Of a stretch of 64,000 nt of DNA, positions 46,268 to 55,269 are shown piece by piece. Source of the DNA: Aliidiomarina celeris (lineage in GTDB: Bacteria > Pseudomonadota > Gammaproteobacteria > Enterobacterales > Alteromonadaceae); NCBI RefSeq assembly GCF_003316875.1, contig NZ_QMIL01000006.1:1-64000 (forward strand). The letters are read 5' to 3'. The translations under genes and the position numbers were made by a program. The notes below the pieces were generated by a model, which worked only from the letters and a program-made list of their open reading frames with translations, had not been told where the DNA came from and did no database searches. Each line of letters starts with the position of its first letter. Positions within the stretch are counted from its first letter, which is position 1.

Positions 46268-46381
46268 GGGCCACCTTACATTACGTATTATAATTAAGCG
46301 CTTTGAATAGGGGCGCTATAATAAAGCAATTTTCTTCTCACGGCTATTTGATAAGATGAGAGCCCCGTAAAGGAGAAAACC

Positions 46382-47407
46382 GTGACCAATCAGCCCCGAT
46401 TAACCACTTTAAAACATTTTATCAGCACTGAGGCGAAGTTGCCCGCGTGTGAGCTTTCCTTGTTAGCAGGCGACGCCAGTTTTCGAAAATACTACAGGCT
46501 TGTAAACTCTGAACAAGCGTTGCACAAAGCGATGGTGTTGGTCGATGCGCCGCCGCCAGAGTCAATCGAACCGTTCTGGTCTGTGGCGTTGGCGTATCAA
46601 GAGCAGGACGTGCCGGTTCCTGAAATATTTGCAGCCGATGAAAGCATAGGCGCGATGGTGTTGGAAGACTTAGGTGACCAGTTGTTGCTGCAAACACCGC
46701 AAAGTGCTTACGACCGCTATATTCAAGCCATAGAATTATTGCCTGGAGTAATGCGCACCACGCATACGCGGAAAGGGAAATTACCACCTTATGATCAAGC
46801 GTTGTTGCAGCGGGAAAATGCACTCTTTACCGACTGGCTTTTGGCCCAGCACTTAGAACTGGAATTAAGCGCCGCCGAACAGCAGCTCTGCGCCGATTTC
46901 AATCAAGCCTTGATCAATAACGCTCTGCAGCAACCCCAAGTGGGTGTGCATCGGGACTATCATTCACGAAATATTATGGTGCGCGCCGACAACAGCTTAG
47001 TGTTGATCGATTTTCAAGATGCGGTGGTGGGGCCTGTTACCTATGATCTCGTGTCACTTCTACGCGATTGCTATGTGCGCTGGCCAGAGGATTTTGTCGA
47101 CGGCTTACTCGCTTATAGTTACGAACTGTTTAAAGACGAAGGGCTCATAAGCTCAGCAACGAACCTTACTGTATTTACCCAATGGTTCGATTTAATGGGA
47201 CTGCAACGGCATACCAAGGCGGCTGGCATTTTTGCGCGGTTACATTATCGTGACGGAAAGAGCGCATACCTCAACGACATTCCGTTAACGCTGCAATACA
47301 TAATTGATGTGAGTGCGCGCTATGAACCATTGCGTGCGTACAGTCGCTGGCTCGAGGAACGGGTGCAACCTGCGCTTACACGTAAAGGTGAGCTCGGTTC
47401 GTTATGA
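46382..47407 (+). CDS. amgK: N-acetylmuramate/N-acetylglucosamine 1-kinase AmgK
   Basis: A 341-residue phosphotransferase of the APH fold. Seen: LLAGDASFRKYYRL (28-40, an ATP-lid region), the catalytic HRDYHSRN (190-197, Asp192) and LIDFQDA (208-214, metal-binding Asp210). In Pseudomonas AmgK phosphorylates MurNAc at C1 and MurU activates it to UDP-MurNAc. The next gene is murU, overlapping by 4 nt, so that role is likely; annotators often call it aminoglycoside phosphotransferase. Divergent from lptD. ATG... starts at GTG preceded by AAGGAG. Confidence 0.88.
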   Translation: MTNQPRLTTLKHFISTEAKLPACELSLLAGDASFRKYYRLVNSEQALHKAMVLVDAPPPESIEPFWSVALAYQEQDVPVPEIFAADESIGAMVLEDLGDQLLLQTPQSAYDRYIQAIELLPGVMRTTHTRKGKLPPYDQALLQRENALFTDWLLAQHLELELSAAEQQLCADFNQALINNALQQPQVGVHRDYHSRNIMVRADNSLVLIDFQDAVVGPVTYDLVSLLRDCYVRWPEDFVDGLLAYSYELFKDEGLISSATNLTVFTQWFDLMGLQRHTKAAGIFARLHYRDGKSAYLNDIPLTLQYIIDVSARYEPLRAYSRWLEERVQPALTRKGELGSL

Positions 47408-48084
47408 AAGCAATGATTTTAGCTGCCGGGCGTGGTGAGCGTTTGCGCCCCTACACCGATACGGTGCCGAAGCCGCTGCTTACCGTTGCCGATAAACCGC
47501 TTATTTTTTGGCACCTAGAGAAGCTTGCCAAAGTAGGCATTCAACAGGTGGTGATTAACACCGCTTGGTTGGGTGAGCAATTGGTCGCGCAGGTGGGGGA
47601 TGGCAGTCGTTTTGGTATGGAGGTGTTGTGGTCTCATGAACCCGCAGGTGGGCTTGAAACCGCTGGTGGCATTGTAAATGCTTTGCCTTTGCTCGGTTCG
47701 GAACCTTTCCTCGTTGTGAATGGCGATGTGTTCACGCACTACTCTTTTGCCCAAATAGCAGCGCTAGAGCCTAATGTATTGGGGCATTTGGTATTAGTCG
47801 ACAATCCTGCTCACCATCCGCAAGGCGACTTTACGCTTACAGAGAGTGGTCGTGTGGCGGCAAAGCAACAACAGGAAAGCGGGCTAACCTTTTCTGGTAT
47901 TAGTTTATTGAGCCCCGCGCTTTTCTCTCATTTAGCGCCGGGCAAGCGACCGCTTCGAGAGATATTTGTAAGTGCAATAGAAAAAGAGCAACTTACGGGG
48001 GAATACTATGCTGGCTACTGGAACGACGTAGGAACGCCCGAACGTTTAGCTCAAGTGAACCGAGATTGGGTGTGCGAAAAATGA
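47404..48084 (+). CDS. murU: N-acetylmuramate-1-phosphate uridylyltransferase MurU
   Basis: Nucleotidyltransferase of 226 residues that makes UDP-MurNAc from MurNAc-1-phosphate and UTP. MKAMILAAGRGERLRPYT and KPLLTVADKPLI bind the nucleotide; VVNGDVFTHYSF carries the metal Asp and YWNDVGTPERL lies near the end. Pairing with amgK by a 4-nt overlap defines the salvage route that bypasses MurA and can lower fosfomycin sensitivity in relatives. djlA follows with a 4-nt overlap. Confidence 0.9.
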   Translation: MKAMILAAGRGERLRPYTDTVPKPLLTVADKPLIFWHLEKLAKVGIQQVVINTAWLGEQLVAQVGDGSRFGMEVLWSHEPAGGLETAGGIVNALPLLGSEPFLVVNGDVFTHYSFAQIAALEPNVLGHLVLVDNPAHHPQGDFTLTESGRVAAKQQQESGLTFSGISLLSPALFSHLAPGKRPLREIFVSAIEKEQLTGEYYAGYWNDVGTPERLAQVNRDWVCEK

Positions 48085-48902
48085 TTATCGGTCGCGTAAC
48101 TGGGCTGGTGTTAGGGGTTGTGGTGGGTCGGCTGCCCGGCGCTTTGGTGGGGTTCGGTATTGGCTATTGGTTCGACTGGCAATACGGTGAGCAACTTAAG
48201 GGGTCCGGCGGCTTTGGCCGGTTTTTTTCCGAGCAGGAACCGAATCCACAACAGGCAACCTTCTTTTATGTGTTGTTCTCTGTACTTGGGCATATAGCAA
48301 AAGCGAAAGGGCGGGTTACGCCAGCGGACATTGCCGAGGCTCAGCGCCTAATGAATACTCTGGGTCTGCAAAAAGAACAACTACAAGAGGCACAAAATGC
48401 CTTTCGACAAGGGAAAGATAGGGACTTTCCGCTCACCGAGGTGGTGCGCCAATTTCGTCGTGATCACCACAACCGGCAAGATTTAATGCGTGCTTTTTTG
48501 GAACAAATTATAGAGTCGGCGGTTGCCAGTAAAAGTATTGAGCAAGAGAGTTATAAGGTGCTTAGCCAAGTAGCGAAGGCGCTGGGTTTTACGCGTTACG
48601 AACTCGACAAATTACTCTTGATGCATGCGGCTAACCAACGCTTTGAGTCGTTTCGACAGCAGCGCGCTGGGGCGCGCGAGCCAACGCATAAGCAGCAGGA
48701 GCAAGTGCAGGCCGCGTATGATGTGTTGGGCGTTAAGCCGCCGATCAATGCAGATGAGCTTAAGCAGGTGTACCGTAAGCTTATGCGTGAGCATCATCCT
48801 GACAAACTTGCCGCGCAAGGTTTACCGGAAGAAATGCGGGCGCTTGCAACCCGCAGAGCACAAGATATTCAGGCAGCCTACGAGCTTTTAAAACGAAACT
48901 AG
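48081..48902 (+). CDS. djlA: DnaJ-like membrane co-chaperone DjlA
   Basis: 273 residues: an N-terminal glycine-rich membrane segment (about 3-28, a GxxxG-type helix), a TerB-like helical domain (about 60-180) and a C-terminal J domain with the HPD motif (EHHPDKLAAQ, about 237-246) that stimulates DnaK. The ATG overlaps the murU stop (ATGA); an in-frame TTG five codons upstream is possible but has no clear ribosome site. Its tail overlaps the DUF3530 gene by 4 nt. The link with murU and lptD suggests an envelope role, as proposed for E. coli DjlA near lptD. Confidence 0.9.
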   Translation: MIIGRVTGLVLGVVVGRLPGALVGFGIGYWFDWQYGEQLKGSGGFGRFFSEQEPNPQQATFFYVLFSVLGHIAKAKGRVTPADIAEAQRLMNTLGLQKEQLQEAQNAFRQGKDRDFPLTEVVRQFRRDHHNRQDLMRAFLEQIIESAVASKSIEQESYKVLSQVAKALGFTRYELDKLLLMHAANQRFESFRQQRAGAREPTHKQQEQVQAAYDVLGVKPPINADELKQVYRKLMREHHPDKLAAQGLPEEMRALATRRAQDIQAAYELLKRN

Positions 48903-49732
48903 AATCCCTCTTGATTAAGCCAACCGCGTAATAAATTCACCGCTATTTCGTGTTCTGCGCCGTAGTATGTTGCCGATAGTAAGCGCTGCCGATAACCAAG
49001 GTGCTGGTGCTTGCGTGCTTCTTTTTGCCGTAGTTCTGCTGTTGCCGAAACCCAACTGTTACTGTTTTGCGCCACAAGGTCGAGAATAGGAAATGAAAAG
49101 CGCGCGAGTGTGGTGGCGAGGTTTTCGTTCAGTTGCCATTGCGGAAAATAAATACCAACCACAATGAGCGCGTCGGGCGCGGGCAATTTTTGCTCGTTTA
49201 AAAGCTCCACCACAAAACCTGCTGAAATTCCTTCGACCACCCATATGTTGGCGCCGCCGTATTGCGCGCTGTGCTGCTGCGCCTGTTCTATACGGTGTAG
49301 CAGATCGGTTTTAAACGGCTCTCGAAGCTCGGCCGCAGCTGGTGATGGGTAGCGAGAATCTGCACTTTCATTCCAAGAAATAGTCTCGCTAGAATTAAGC
49401 GGTGGCTGTAACGCGTGTGTATTCCAGCCAAAAGCAGGCATATTCTTATAGAGCAATGACAAAAAATGGCTCTGTAACGGGTGTGTATTCCACTCCGGAA
49501 TAAACAAGAGATTGCCGCGTAGATAAGGCGTTTCGTACTCGCGTTCGAGCAATAAATATTGGTTGTCGTTGTGGTTTAGCCACACCACTTCGCCGGGCGG
49601 TAGATAAAATTCTAAATCGCGCTCAGTGGCGAGCGCCGGCAAGCTAAAAGCTCCGAGCAAAAGTACCCCTAAACGAACGAGGCGACCAAAGGCGAGTGGG
49701 TTTCTTGGTGTCATGTCTTTGTATCGGTTCAA
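48899..49732 (-). CDS. DUF3530 protein, alpha/beta-hydrolase-like
   Basis: 277 residues. After an uncleaved or short leader there is a signal-like hydrophobic stretch (about 18-35, ending near ALA). The segment LLFIPEWNTHPLQS and the nucleophile-elbow-like WVVEGISAGFVVELL (Ser in GxSxG, about 168-182) suggest an alpha/beta-hydrolase fold, and the late AEHEIA segment could supply the His. This agrees with DUF3530; its substrate is unknown. Preceded by rluA on the same strand with a 25-nt gap. Confidence 0.65.
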   Translation of the reverse strand: MNRYKDMTPRNPLAFGRLVRLGVLLLGAFSLPALATERDLEFYLPPGEVVWLNHNDNQYLLLEREYETPYLRGNLLFIPEWNTHPLQSHFLSLLYKNMPAFGWNTHALQPPLNSSETISWNESADSRYPSPAAAELREPFKTDLLHRIEQAQQHSAQYGGANIWVVEGISAGFVVELLNEQKLPAPDALIVVGIYFPQWQLNENLATTLARFSFPILDLVAQNSNSWVSATAELRQKEARKHQHLGYRQRLLSATYYGAEHEIAVNLLRGWLNQEGF

Positions 49733-49757
49733 GTAGCGGCTTCTTGAGCGATAGGCT

Positions 49758-50423
49758 TTAAAATGGAGTAGGGGCGTGAAATTCTATGCGTTCACCCGTA
49801 CTGGGGTGGAAAACCGCTAGCATTTTTGCGTGCAGCTGCAGGCGCGGCGCAAGCGGGGTCGCATGAGGTTCGCCATAAAGCCGATCGCCGAGAATAGGGT
49901 GTCCGAGCGCCAGCATGTGCACCCGAAGCTGATGGGAACGACCAGTCATTGGCGTAAGTTCAACTCTCGTGGTGGGCGTTTGGTCTGCTAGAAACTCATG
50001 TGCAAGCACTTTATATTCGGTAAGAGATGCTTTGCCGCGTTGGTGGTCCACCATTTGCTTTGGGCGATTAGGCCAGTCGCAGATTAGCGGTAAATCTACT
50101 TGTCCAGTGGGCGGGTTAACATGGCCGAGAACACGGGCTTCATAATGCTTTTGCGTTTTCCGATGTTCGAACTGCTTGCCGAGCTCGCCTTGTGCTTTTT
50201 TATGTAAGGCAAGAATAAGCAGGCCCGACGTTGCCATGTCGAGTCGGTGTACAATGCGCGCAGTAGGCAGGCTGCGCTGAATGCGCACAATCAGGCTGTC
50301 GTTATGCTCTTCTGCTTTACCCGGAACCGTCAGTAGGCCACCGGGTTTGTTGACCACCACAATATCATTATCGCGATAGACAATCTCGAGCCAAGGATGA
50401 TGCGGTGGTTGGTAAACGAACAT
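49758..50423 (-). CDS. rluA: pseudouridine synthase RluA
   Basis: Isomerises uridine 746 of 23S rRNA and uridine 32 of several tRNAs. 221 residues (E. coli 219). The catalytic motif is HRLDMATSGLLILAL (Asp in RLD), with DNDIVVVNKPGGLLTVPGK before it and MTGRSHQLRVHM near the end. No S4 domain, as expected for RluA. I chose the ATG at MFVYQPPHH; a TTG four codons upstream lacks support. In E. coli rluA lies beside djlA, as it does here with one gene between. Confidence 0.93.
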   Translation of the reverse strand: MFVYQPPHHPWLEIVYRDNDIVVVNKPGGLLTVPGKAEEHNDSLIVRIQRSLPTARIVHRLDMATSGLLILALHKKAQGELGKQFEHRKTQKHYEARVLGHVNPPTGQVDLPLICDWPNRPKQMVDHQRGKASLTEYKVLAHEFLADQTPTTRVELTPMTGRSHQLRVHMLALGHPILGDRLYGEPHATPLAPRLQLHAKMLAVFHPSTGERIEFHAPTPF

Positions 50424-50568
50424 GGCGGGGCACAACTTCGGGCTGAGTAAATGACAGGCGAATTGTAACTTTTTTTGTGTAAATGGTTAATCATTGTCAC
50501 CCATTTTTCATAAGGCTGAACTATTCTAAACACAGAACAACAAAAAATAACCGACATTGAGGTGCTCT

Positions 50569-51954
50569 ATGACTGAAACTGGGGTGAAGTTCTACGTACT
50601 CGACACCAACATTCTGCTACACGAACCTCTCGCTTTTCTTAATTTTCAAGAACACAACGTTGTAATACCCATGGTGGTGCTCGAAGAGCTTGACCGCATT
50701 AAAGATCGCCAAAAAGACGTAAGCCGCGACGCGCGAGTGGCGATTCGCGCGCTTGAAGACGCCTTACACGACGCCTCGCCCGAGGCAATTACCGAAGGTG
50801 TTCCGTTAACACGAATGATAGGCGAACATAAAGCACAAGGTACCTTGTCTATTTTTCCAGACTTTCAGCTACGCCAGAATGAGGCGGAGTTGTCGTTAAA
50901 CGAAAACGATCATCGCATTATTCAAGCCGCACTGGAGTTGCAAAAGCAGCACAATGCAACACGCGTGGTATTGGTAACCAAAGACATTAATATGCGGTTG
51001 AAGGCCAAGGGGGCGGGGGTAAAATATGTGGAAGATTACCGCACCGACCAATTAATCGACGATATAGCGTTACTGAGTAAAGGCTTTTTTCATTTTGAGG
51101 GCGACTTCTGGGCTTCCGTAGGAGAGGTCACCAGTGAGCAAGACGGCCGCGACACTTATCACTTTTTATCACGAGAATACATTCCCACGGTTTACCCGAA
51201 CCAATACCTAATTGACGACACGCCTCATTTTTCAGCGCGCGTAGTGAGCTACACCGACACCCATGTGAAAATTCTTGATTTAGGCCGTGAGCGATTAATG
51301 AGCCAGCGTGCGTGGGGTATTTCACCGAAGAATATATACCAAGCCATGGGCATGCAGGCATTGCTGGATCCAACGCTCGATTTAGTGATATTAACCGGCC
51401 CCGCAGGTTGCGGAAAAACGCTTCTGGCACTTGCAACGTCGTTAGAGCAAGTGATTGAAAAAGGCCTTTACGAAAAAATAATAGTAACCCGTAACACTCC
51501 AGAAATTGCAGAGTCGATTGGCTATTTACCCGGTACGGAAGAAGAGAAGATGGCACCTTGGTTGGCGGCCATAACCGACAGCTTAGAAGTGCTTCATAAG
51601 CAAGATGAAAACATGGAAGTGAGCTTGAATTACATTATGCAAAAAGCAAACATTCAGTTTAAGTCGTTGAACTTTATGCGCGGGCGTAGCATTCAGAACG
51701 CTATTGTAATTCTCGACGAGGCGCAAAACCTTACGGCCTCCCAACTCAAAACTATTGTGACCCGCTGTGGCGCGGGCACCAAAATTATTTGTTCAGGTAA
51801 TTTGGCCCAAATAGACTCTTATTACTTAACCGCAGTAACTTCTGGGCTTACTTATATTGTGGAACGTTTTAAAGGTTACCATGGTAGCGCAACGATGAAT
51901 TTGAACGGAGTGGTACGAAGTTCATTAGCGCAATATGCGGAGGAAAATCTGTAG
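50569..51954 (+). CDS. PIN domain-PhoH ATPase fusion (PhoH2/YlaK type)
   Basis: 461 residues: an N-terminal PIN nuclease-like domain (about 8-150, YVLDTNILLHEP with the first acidic ligand, later LNENDHRI and VTKDINMRLKA) fused to a PhoH ATPase (about 255-455, Walker A LTGPAGCGKT, Walker B IVILDEAQNLT). In mycobacteria the PhoH2 fusion acts as an RNA helicase and ribonuclease. I chose the ATG that follows GAGGTG by 5 nt. It meets the transglutaminase-like gene tail to tail with a 3-nt gap. No antitoxin-like partner is visible. Confidence 0.88.
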   Translation: MTETGVKFYVLDTNILLHEPLAFLNFQEHNVVIPMVVLEELDRIKDRQKDVSRDARVAIRALEDALHDASPEAITEGVPLTRMIGEHKAQGTLSIFPDFQLRQNEAELSLNENDHRIIQAALELQKQHNATRVVLVTKDINMRLKAKGAGVKYVEDYRTDQLIDDIALLSKGFFHFEGDFWASVGEVTSEQDGRDTYHFLSREYIPTVYPNQYLIDDTPHFSARVVSYTDTHVKILDLGRERLMSQRAWGISPKNIYQAMGMQALLDPTLDLVILTGPAGCGKTLLALATSLEQVIEKGLYEKIIVTRNTPEIAESIGYLPGTEEEKMAPWLAAITDSLEVLHKQDENMEVSLNYIMQKANIQFKSLNFMRGRSIQNAIVILDEAQNLTASQLKTIVTRCGAGTKIICSGNLAQIDSYYLTAVTSGLTYIVERFKGYHGSATMNLNGVVRSSLAQYAEENL

Positions 51955-51957
51955 CTT

Positions 51958-52917
51958 TTAAAATTGAACAGGAATTATGGTAACGGCGCGGTTCTCTAAG
52001 TACATTCTGCTCGATTGCGCCGGCACTCCCACGGGCAGCAGCGCCGGGCCCGTGGGCTCAAAAACAACAAGCTCAGTGCCACTGTAGGGCAACGTAAAGT
52101 CACTTTCGCGTGGCGGCAATACAAAGCCCAACAAAGCATGTTGCTCAATATAAATAAGTGCGACTTGAAGGTTGGGTAAAAGCGCTTTTAGGATCGCAAT
52201 CATCAAGGTAGATTTGCTGTCGCAATCGCCTTGGTTGAATTGAATCACCTCGTGCGGCCAAGCAAAACCGCTGCCGTCGCTACTCATTCGGTCGTTCAGC
52301 TCTTGATATGGAATCGTTTGAACAAAGCCGCCCACACGTTCGATGAAATCCCGCACCGACGTTTGCGGATGTTGTTCGGCAAAGGCTTCGGCCACAATAC
52401 TACCCAACGCTAAGCTGGCTTGTGCAATACGCGCGTGGTCGGGCGCCAGCCCCTGATGATTCGGCGGAATCGACAATTGCCGCAAATAATACTCGGCAAT
52501 TTTATCGGCTCGTAATTGCTGATACTGCGCCCGTAACAATGCAAGGTCTGTATTGGCGTTGGTAATAAACTCGATCGCATGGTTTTGGGGGTTGAAGCGA
52601 ACCTCAATATTAGCGTCTAGTTCTGTTCGAGCGAAGGTTTGCAACGGCCGCACAAGCTCGCGGTTTAAGCGCGCCCCAGTGAGGGTACGTACGGGTTTTT
52701 CGGAGTGCGAAAATAGCGTTTTCGGCACCACAAATGACAGCGAGTGAGTGGTACCCTTTTGGTCTTGCCATTCATATTGAAATGCGCGCTCGTTCTGCGA
52801 CAAGTCGGTGCGACTTACCTTGATTTGCTGGGCATGCGCACTGGCAGTGGTAAACGCCAGTGCGCTAGTAAGGAGCAGGGGTGCTAGCGCGTAAAGGTAA
52901 TTCTTCACAGCTAGCAT
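51958..52917 (-). CDS. secreted transglutaminase-like protein, uncharacterised
   Basis: 319 residues with a signal peptide (cleavage near AHA-Q, residue 29). I do not recognise a named family. The C-terminal part has a Cys-His-acid arrangement of the transglutaminase-like type: Cys232 in NQGDCDSKSTL, His260 in IEQHALLGF and Glu287 in VVFEPTGP, which sits where members usually have DPT. The N-terminal half (30-200) shows no known domain. It may be a periplasmic cysteine protease or cross-linking enzyme; that is inference. The 96-residue gene just upstream on the same strand ends 8 nt before it. Confidence 0.6.
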   Translation of the reverse strand: MLAVKNYLYALAPLLLTSALAFTTASAHAQQIKVSRTDLSQNERAFQYEWQDQKGTTHSLSFVVPKTLFSHSEKPVRTLTGARLNRELVRPLQTFARTELDANIEVRFNPQNHAIEFITNANTDLALLRAQYQQLRADKIAEYYLRQLSIPPNHQGLAPDHARIAQASLALGSIVAEAFAEQHPQTSVRDFIERVGGFVQTIPYQELNDRMSSDGSGFAWPHEVIQFNQGDCDSKSTLMIAILKALLPNLQVALIYIEQHALLGFVLPPRESDFTLPYSGTELVVFEPTGPALLPVGVPAQSSRMYLENRAVTIIPVQF

Positions 52918-52925
52918 TTGGAATC

Positions 52926-53216
52926 CTAGAATTTCACTTCAGAAATAGGGTTGTCTTCGAACTTTAGGTCGACGAGGTATTCAACGCCGCCGGCATTTAC
53001 AAAAAAATACAGCTTCTCGCGTTTGAAAATTTCATTTAAGAATACATTTTTCACGCCGGGGCGGCGGTCCGGGCGCCACTCGCTAAGTTCGACACCATAT
53101 CGACTCACAAGAATATTTTTGAAGCGGTCAGGAGTAACCAATAACAGCTGCTTGTTCTCATCGATAAGGGTAATGGTGTTGCCGGTAATTCGAAACGGCT
53201 CTTCTTGTCTGTACAA
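52926..53216 (-). CDS. small uncharacterised protein
   Basis: A 96-residue soluble protein with no signal peptide or recognised motif: beta-rich start (FRITGNTITLIDENKQLLLVT), a basic middle (EWRPDRRPGVKN) and an acidic tail. It lies 8 nt before the transglutaminase-like gene in the same direction and 62 nt after ruvX, so the two are probably one transcript. Codon use looks normal. I cannot assign a function. Confidence 0.55.
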   Translation of the reverse strand: MYRQEEPFRITGNTITLIDENKQLLLVTPDRFKNILVSRYGVELSEWRPDRRPGVKNVFLNEIFKREKLYFFVNAGGVEYLVDLKFEDNPISEVKF

Positions 53217-53278
53217 AACATGATCTCCCGAAAGCTATTCGCGTTAACTATAACGAAAGTTTAATAGCGCGCCAAGCC

Positions 53279-53695
53279 TTATCCTATACATTGATTGAGG
53301 TAGTCTTCTGCAATTAAGCAAGCAGAAGCACTATCGATTTTCTCTTTTCCTAGGCCACCATAGCCATGCGCTGCAAAAAGTTCTTGCTTGGCGCTCGCGG
53401 TGGTTAATCGCTCGTCTTGCAAGGCAACCTCTACCCCAAAGCGTCCATGTAATCGATTGGCGAATTTGCGTGCCAGTTGGGTCAACTCCTGTTCCGACCC
53501 GTCCATGTTCAAGGGTAACCCCACCACACATAAATGGGGTTGCCACTCCTTCAGTAATAGCTCTACTTTGCCCCAGTCGGGTTGGCCATGAGTCGCCTTT
53601 AACGCTGCCAAGGGCGAAGCGGTTTGCGTGAGCGACTGACCTATAGCCACCCCTATGCTACGGGTGCCGAAGTCGAAGGCTAAAATGGTAATCAT
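53279..53695 (-). CDS. ruvX: YqgF-family Holliday-junction resolvase-like nuclease
   Basis: 138 residues, the family length. RNase H-like fold with [16 protein letters not shown] at the start, [27 protein letters not shown] and the C-terminal [15 protein letters not shown]; the acidic residues in these segments form the active site. Involved in 16S rRNA processing and proposed as a junction resolvase. The frame is open 37 codons further upstream, but those overlap yqgE; I chose the ATG before TILAFDFG. Confidence 0.93.
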   Translation of the reverse strand: MITILAFDFGTRSIGVAIGQSLTQTASPLAALKATHGQPDWGKVELLLKEWQPHLCVVGLPLNMDGSEQELTQLARKFANRLHGRFGVEVALQDERLTTASAKQELFAAHGYGGLGKEKIDSASACLIAEDYLNQCIG

Positions 53696-53708
53696 GGGGC
53701 AGGCTGGC

Positions 53709-54266
53709 TCAGGCATGGCCAGCGTCACTACTGAGTTGCCAAACGTCAATGCCGAGCTTTGCGGTGGCTCTTTGCCAACGTTCCTGCGCCGGCGTAGAAA
53801 ATACAATGTCGGCGTCGGCAGGAATAGTCAGCCAACTATTTTCGGCTAACTCTTCTTCTAACTGGCCAGCTTCCCAACCGGCATAACCGAGTGCTAACAA
53901 AAACTTTTCTGGTGCTCGTTCCGAGCCGAACGACTCGAGAATGTCTTTGGACGTGGTAACCATAATTTCGTCGCCCAACAACAAGCTGCTGCGCCAACCT
54001 TTTTGTGGCGAATGCAAAACAAAGCCGCGATCAGTTGCAACAGGACCTCCGGAGAAAACCGGCGTTCTTGCTAGCTTACTGTTGGGCGTGGGTTGCACGT
54101 TAATTTGCTGCAGTAAATCGGCCATGGAGAGTTCAATTGGCTGATTAATCACAAGCCCCATGGCACCGTCTTCATTATGCTCACACACGTAGGTGACGGA
54201 ACGATGGAAAAAAGGGTCGTTCAGACCGGGCATGGCAACAAGGAAATGATGTTGAAGACTGTTCAT
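53709..54266 (-). CDS. yqgE: YqgE/AlgH family protein
   Basis: 185 residues of the UPF0301 family: [55 protein letters not shown] and [24 protein letters not shown]. Function not established. Its ATG overlaps the gshB stop by 4 nt, and ruvX follows 13 nt later, as in E. coli. Confidence 0.95.
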   Translation of the reverse strand: MNSLQHHFLVAMPGLNDPFFHRSVTYVCEHNEDGAMGLVINQPIELSMADLLQQINVQPTPNSKLARTPVFSGGPVATDRGFVLHSPQKGWRSSLLLGDEIMVTTSKDILESFGSERAPEKFLLALGYAGWEAGQLEEELAENSWLTIPADADIVFSTPAQERWQRATAKLGIDVWQLSSDAGHA

Positions 54267-55213
54267 TTCCGCTCCAGCTCAGCCTCAAGCGCCTCGAAAA
54301 ACTTAGCTGCAATATTAATAGAATAAGCAGCTTCAATTTCGCGCATGCAAGTAGGGCTGGTTACATTAATTTCGGTAATGCGATCACCAATTACATCTAA
54401 ACCAACGAGGAACAGTCCTTTTTCTTTCAGCTCAGGGCCGATTGCACGGGCAAGCGCCCAGTCGCTGTCGCTCAAGGGTTGTGGGCGGCCACTGCCGCCT
54501 GCGGCTAAGTTACCCCGGGTTTCACCTGCGGATGGTACACGCGCAAGGGAATAGGGCATAGGTTCGCCGTTAATAATCAAAATGCGTTTGTCGCCGTCGG
54601 TAATGGCAGGCAAATATTCCTGCGCCATGGCGTACCGGGTACCCATTGCAGTCAGGGTTTCAATAATCACCCCTAGGTTGCCACCGTCTTCACTCACTTT
54701 AAAAATAGAGGCGCCGCCCATACCGTCGAGTGGCTTTAAAATAATGTTCTTATGTTCGGCGTGGAATGCGCGTATTTGCTCGGCACTTCGGGTAACCAGT
54801 GTCGCTGGAATGAGTTCTGGGAACCAAGCGGTGTAGAGTTTTTCACTGCAATCGCGAAGGCTTTGCGGGCGGTTAGCCACGAGCGCACCGTCGCGTTGGG
54901 CCAAATCGAGAATGTGAGTGGCGTAAACAAATTCAATATCGAAGGGCGGATCTTTTCGCATAATCAGCATGTCGATGTCGCCAAGCTTCACAGTTTCGCG
55001 CTCGCCTAGGGTATAAAAATCTGTATTTCGGTCCGTTACGGCAAGGCTGCGCACAGAGCCATAAGCCACGCCCGCATTCACAAATAAGTCTTTGAGTTCC
55101 ATATAAAGTAGGTCGTGACCGCGTGCTTGTGCTTCTAAAGCGAGGCGGAAACTTGTGTCTTTATAGGGTTTGATGTCGGCGATAGGGTCCATAATGATAC
55201 CAACGCGTGCCAT
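54263..55213 (-). CDS. gshB: glutathione synthetase
   Basis: Joins gamma-glutamylcysteine and glycine. 316 residues, the E. coli length. ATP-grasp enzyme: GIIMDPIADIKPYKDTSF, FPELIPATLVTRS, IILKPLDGMGGASIF (ATP-binding), QEYLPAITDGDKRILIINGEP and ITEINVTSPT (metal ligands). Preceded by rsmE with a 56-nt gap and followed by yqgE with overlap. Confidence 0.97.
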   Translation of the reverse strand: MARVGIIMDPIADIKPYKDTSFRLALEAQARGHDLLYMELKDLFVNAGVAYGSVRSLAVTDRNTDFYTLGERETVKLGDIDMLIMRKDPPFDIEFVYATHILDLAQRDGALVANRPQSLRDCSEKLYTAWFPELIPATLVTRSAEQIRAFHAEHKNIILKPLDGMGGASIFKVSEDGGNLGVIIETLTAMGTRYAMAQEYLPAITDGDKRILIINGEPMPYSLARVPSAGETRGNLAAGGSGRPQPLSDSDWALARAIGPELKEKGLFLVGLDVIGDRITEINVTSPTCMREIEAAYSINIAAKFFEALEAELERK

Positions 55214-55269
55214 AACAACTCCTTGCTGATTGAACGAATACCAAAGGCGACTTGTGTGCTTAAACGAGG

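Noticed and set aside
53696-53806. 37-codon N-terminal extension of ruvX
   Set aside because: It overlaps yqgE, and family members start just before LAFDFGT.
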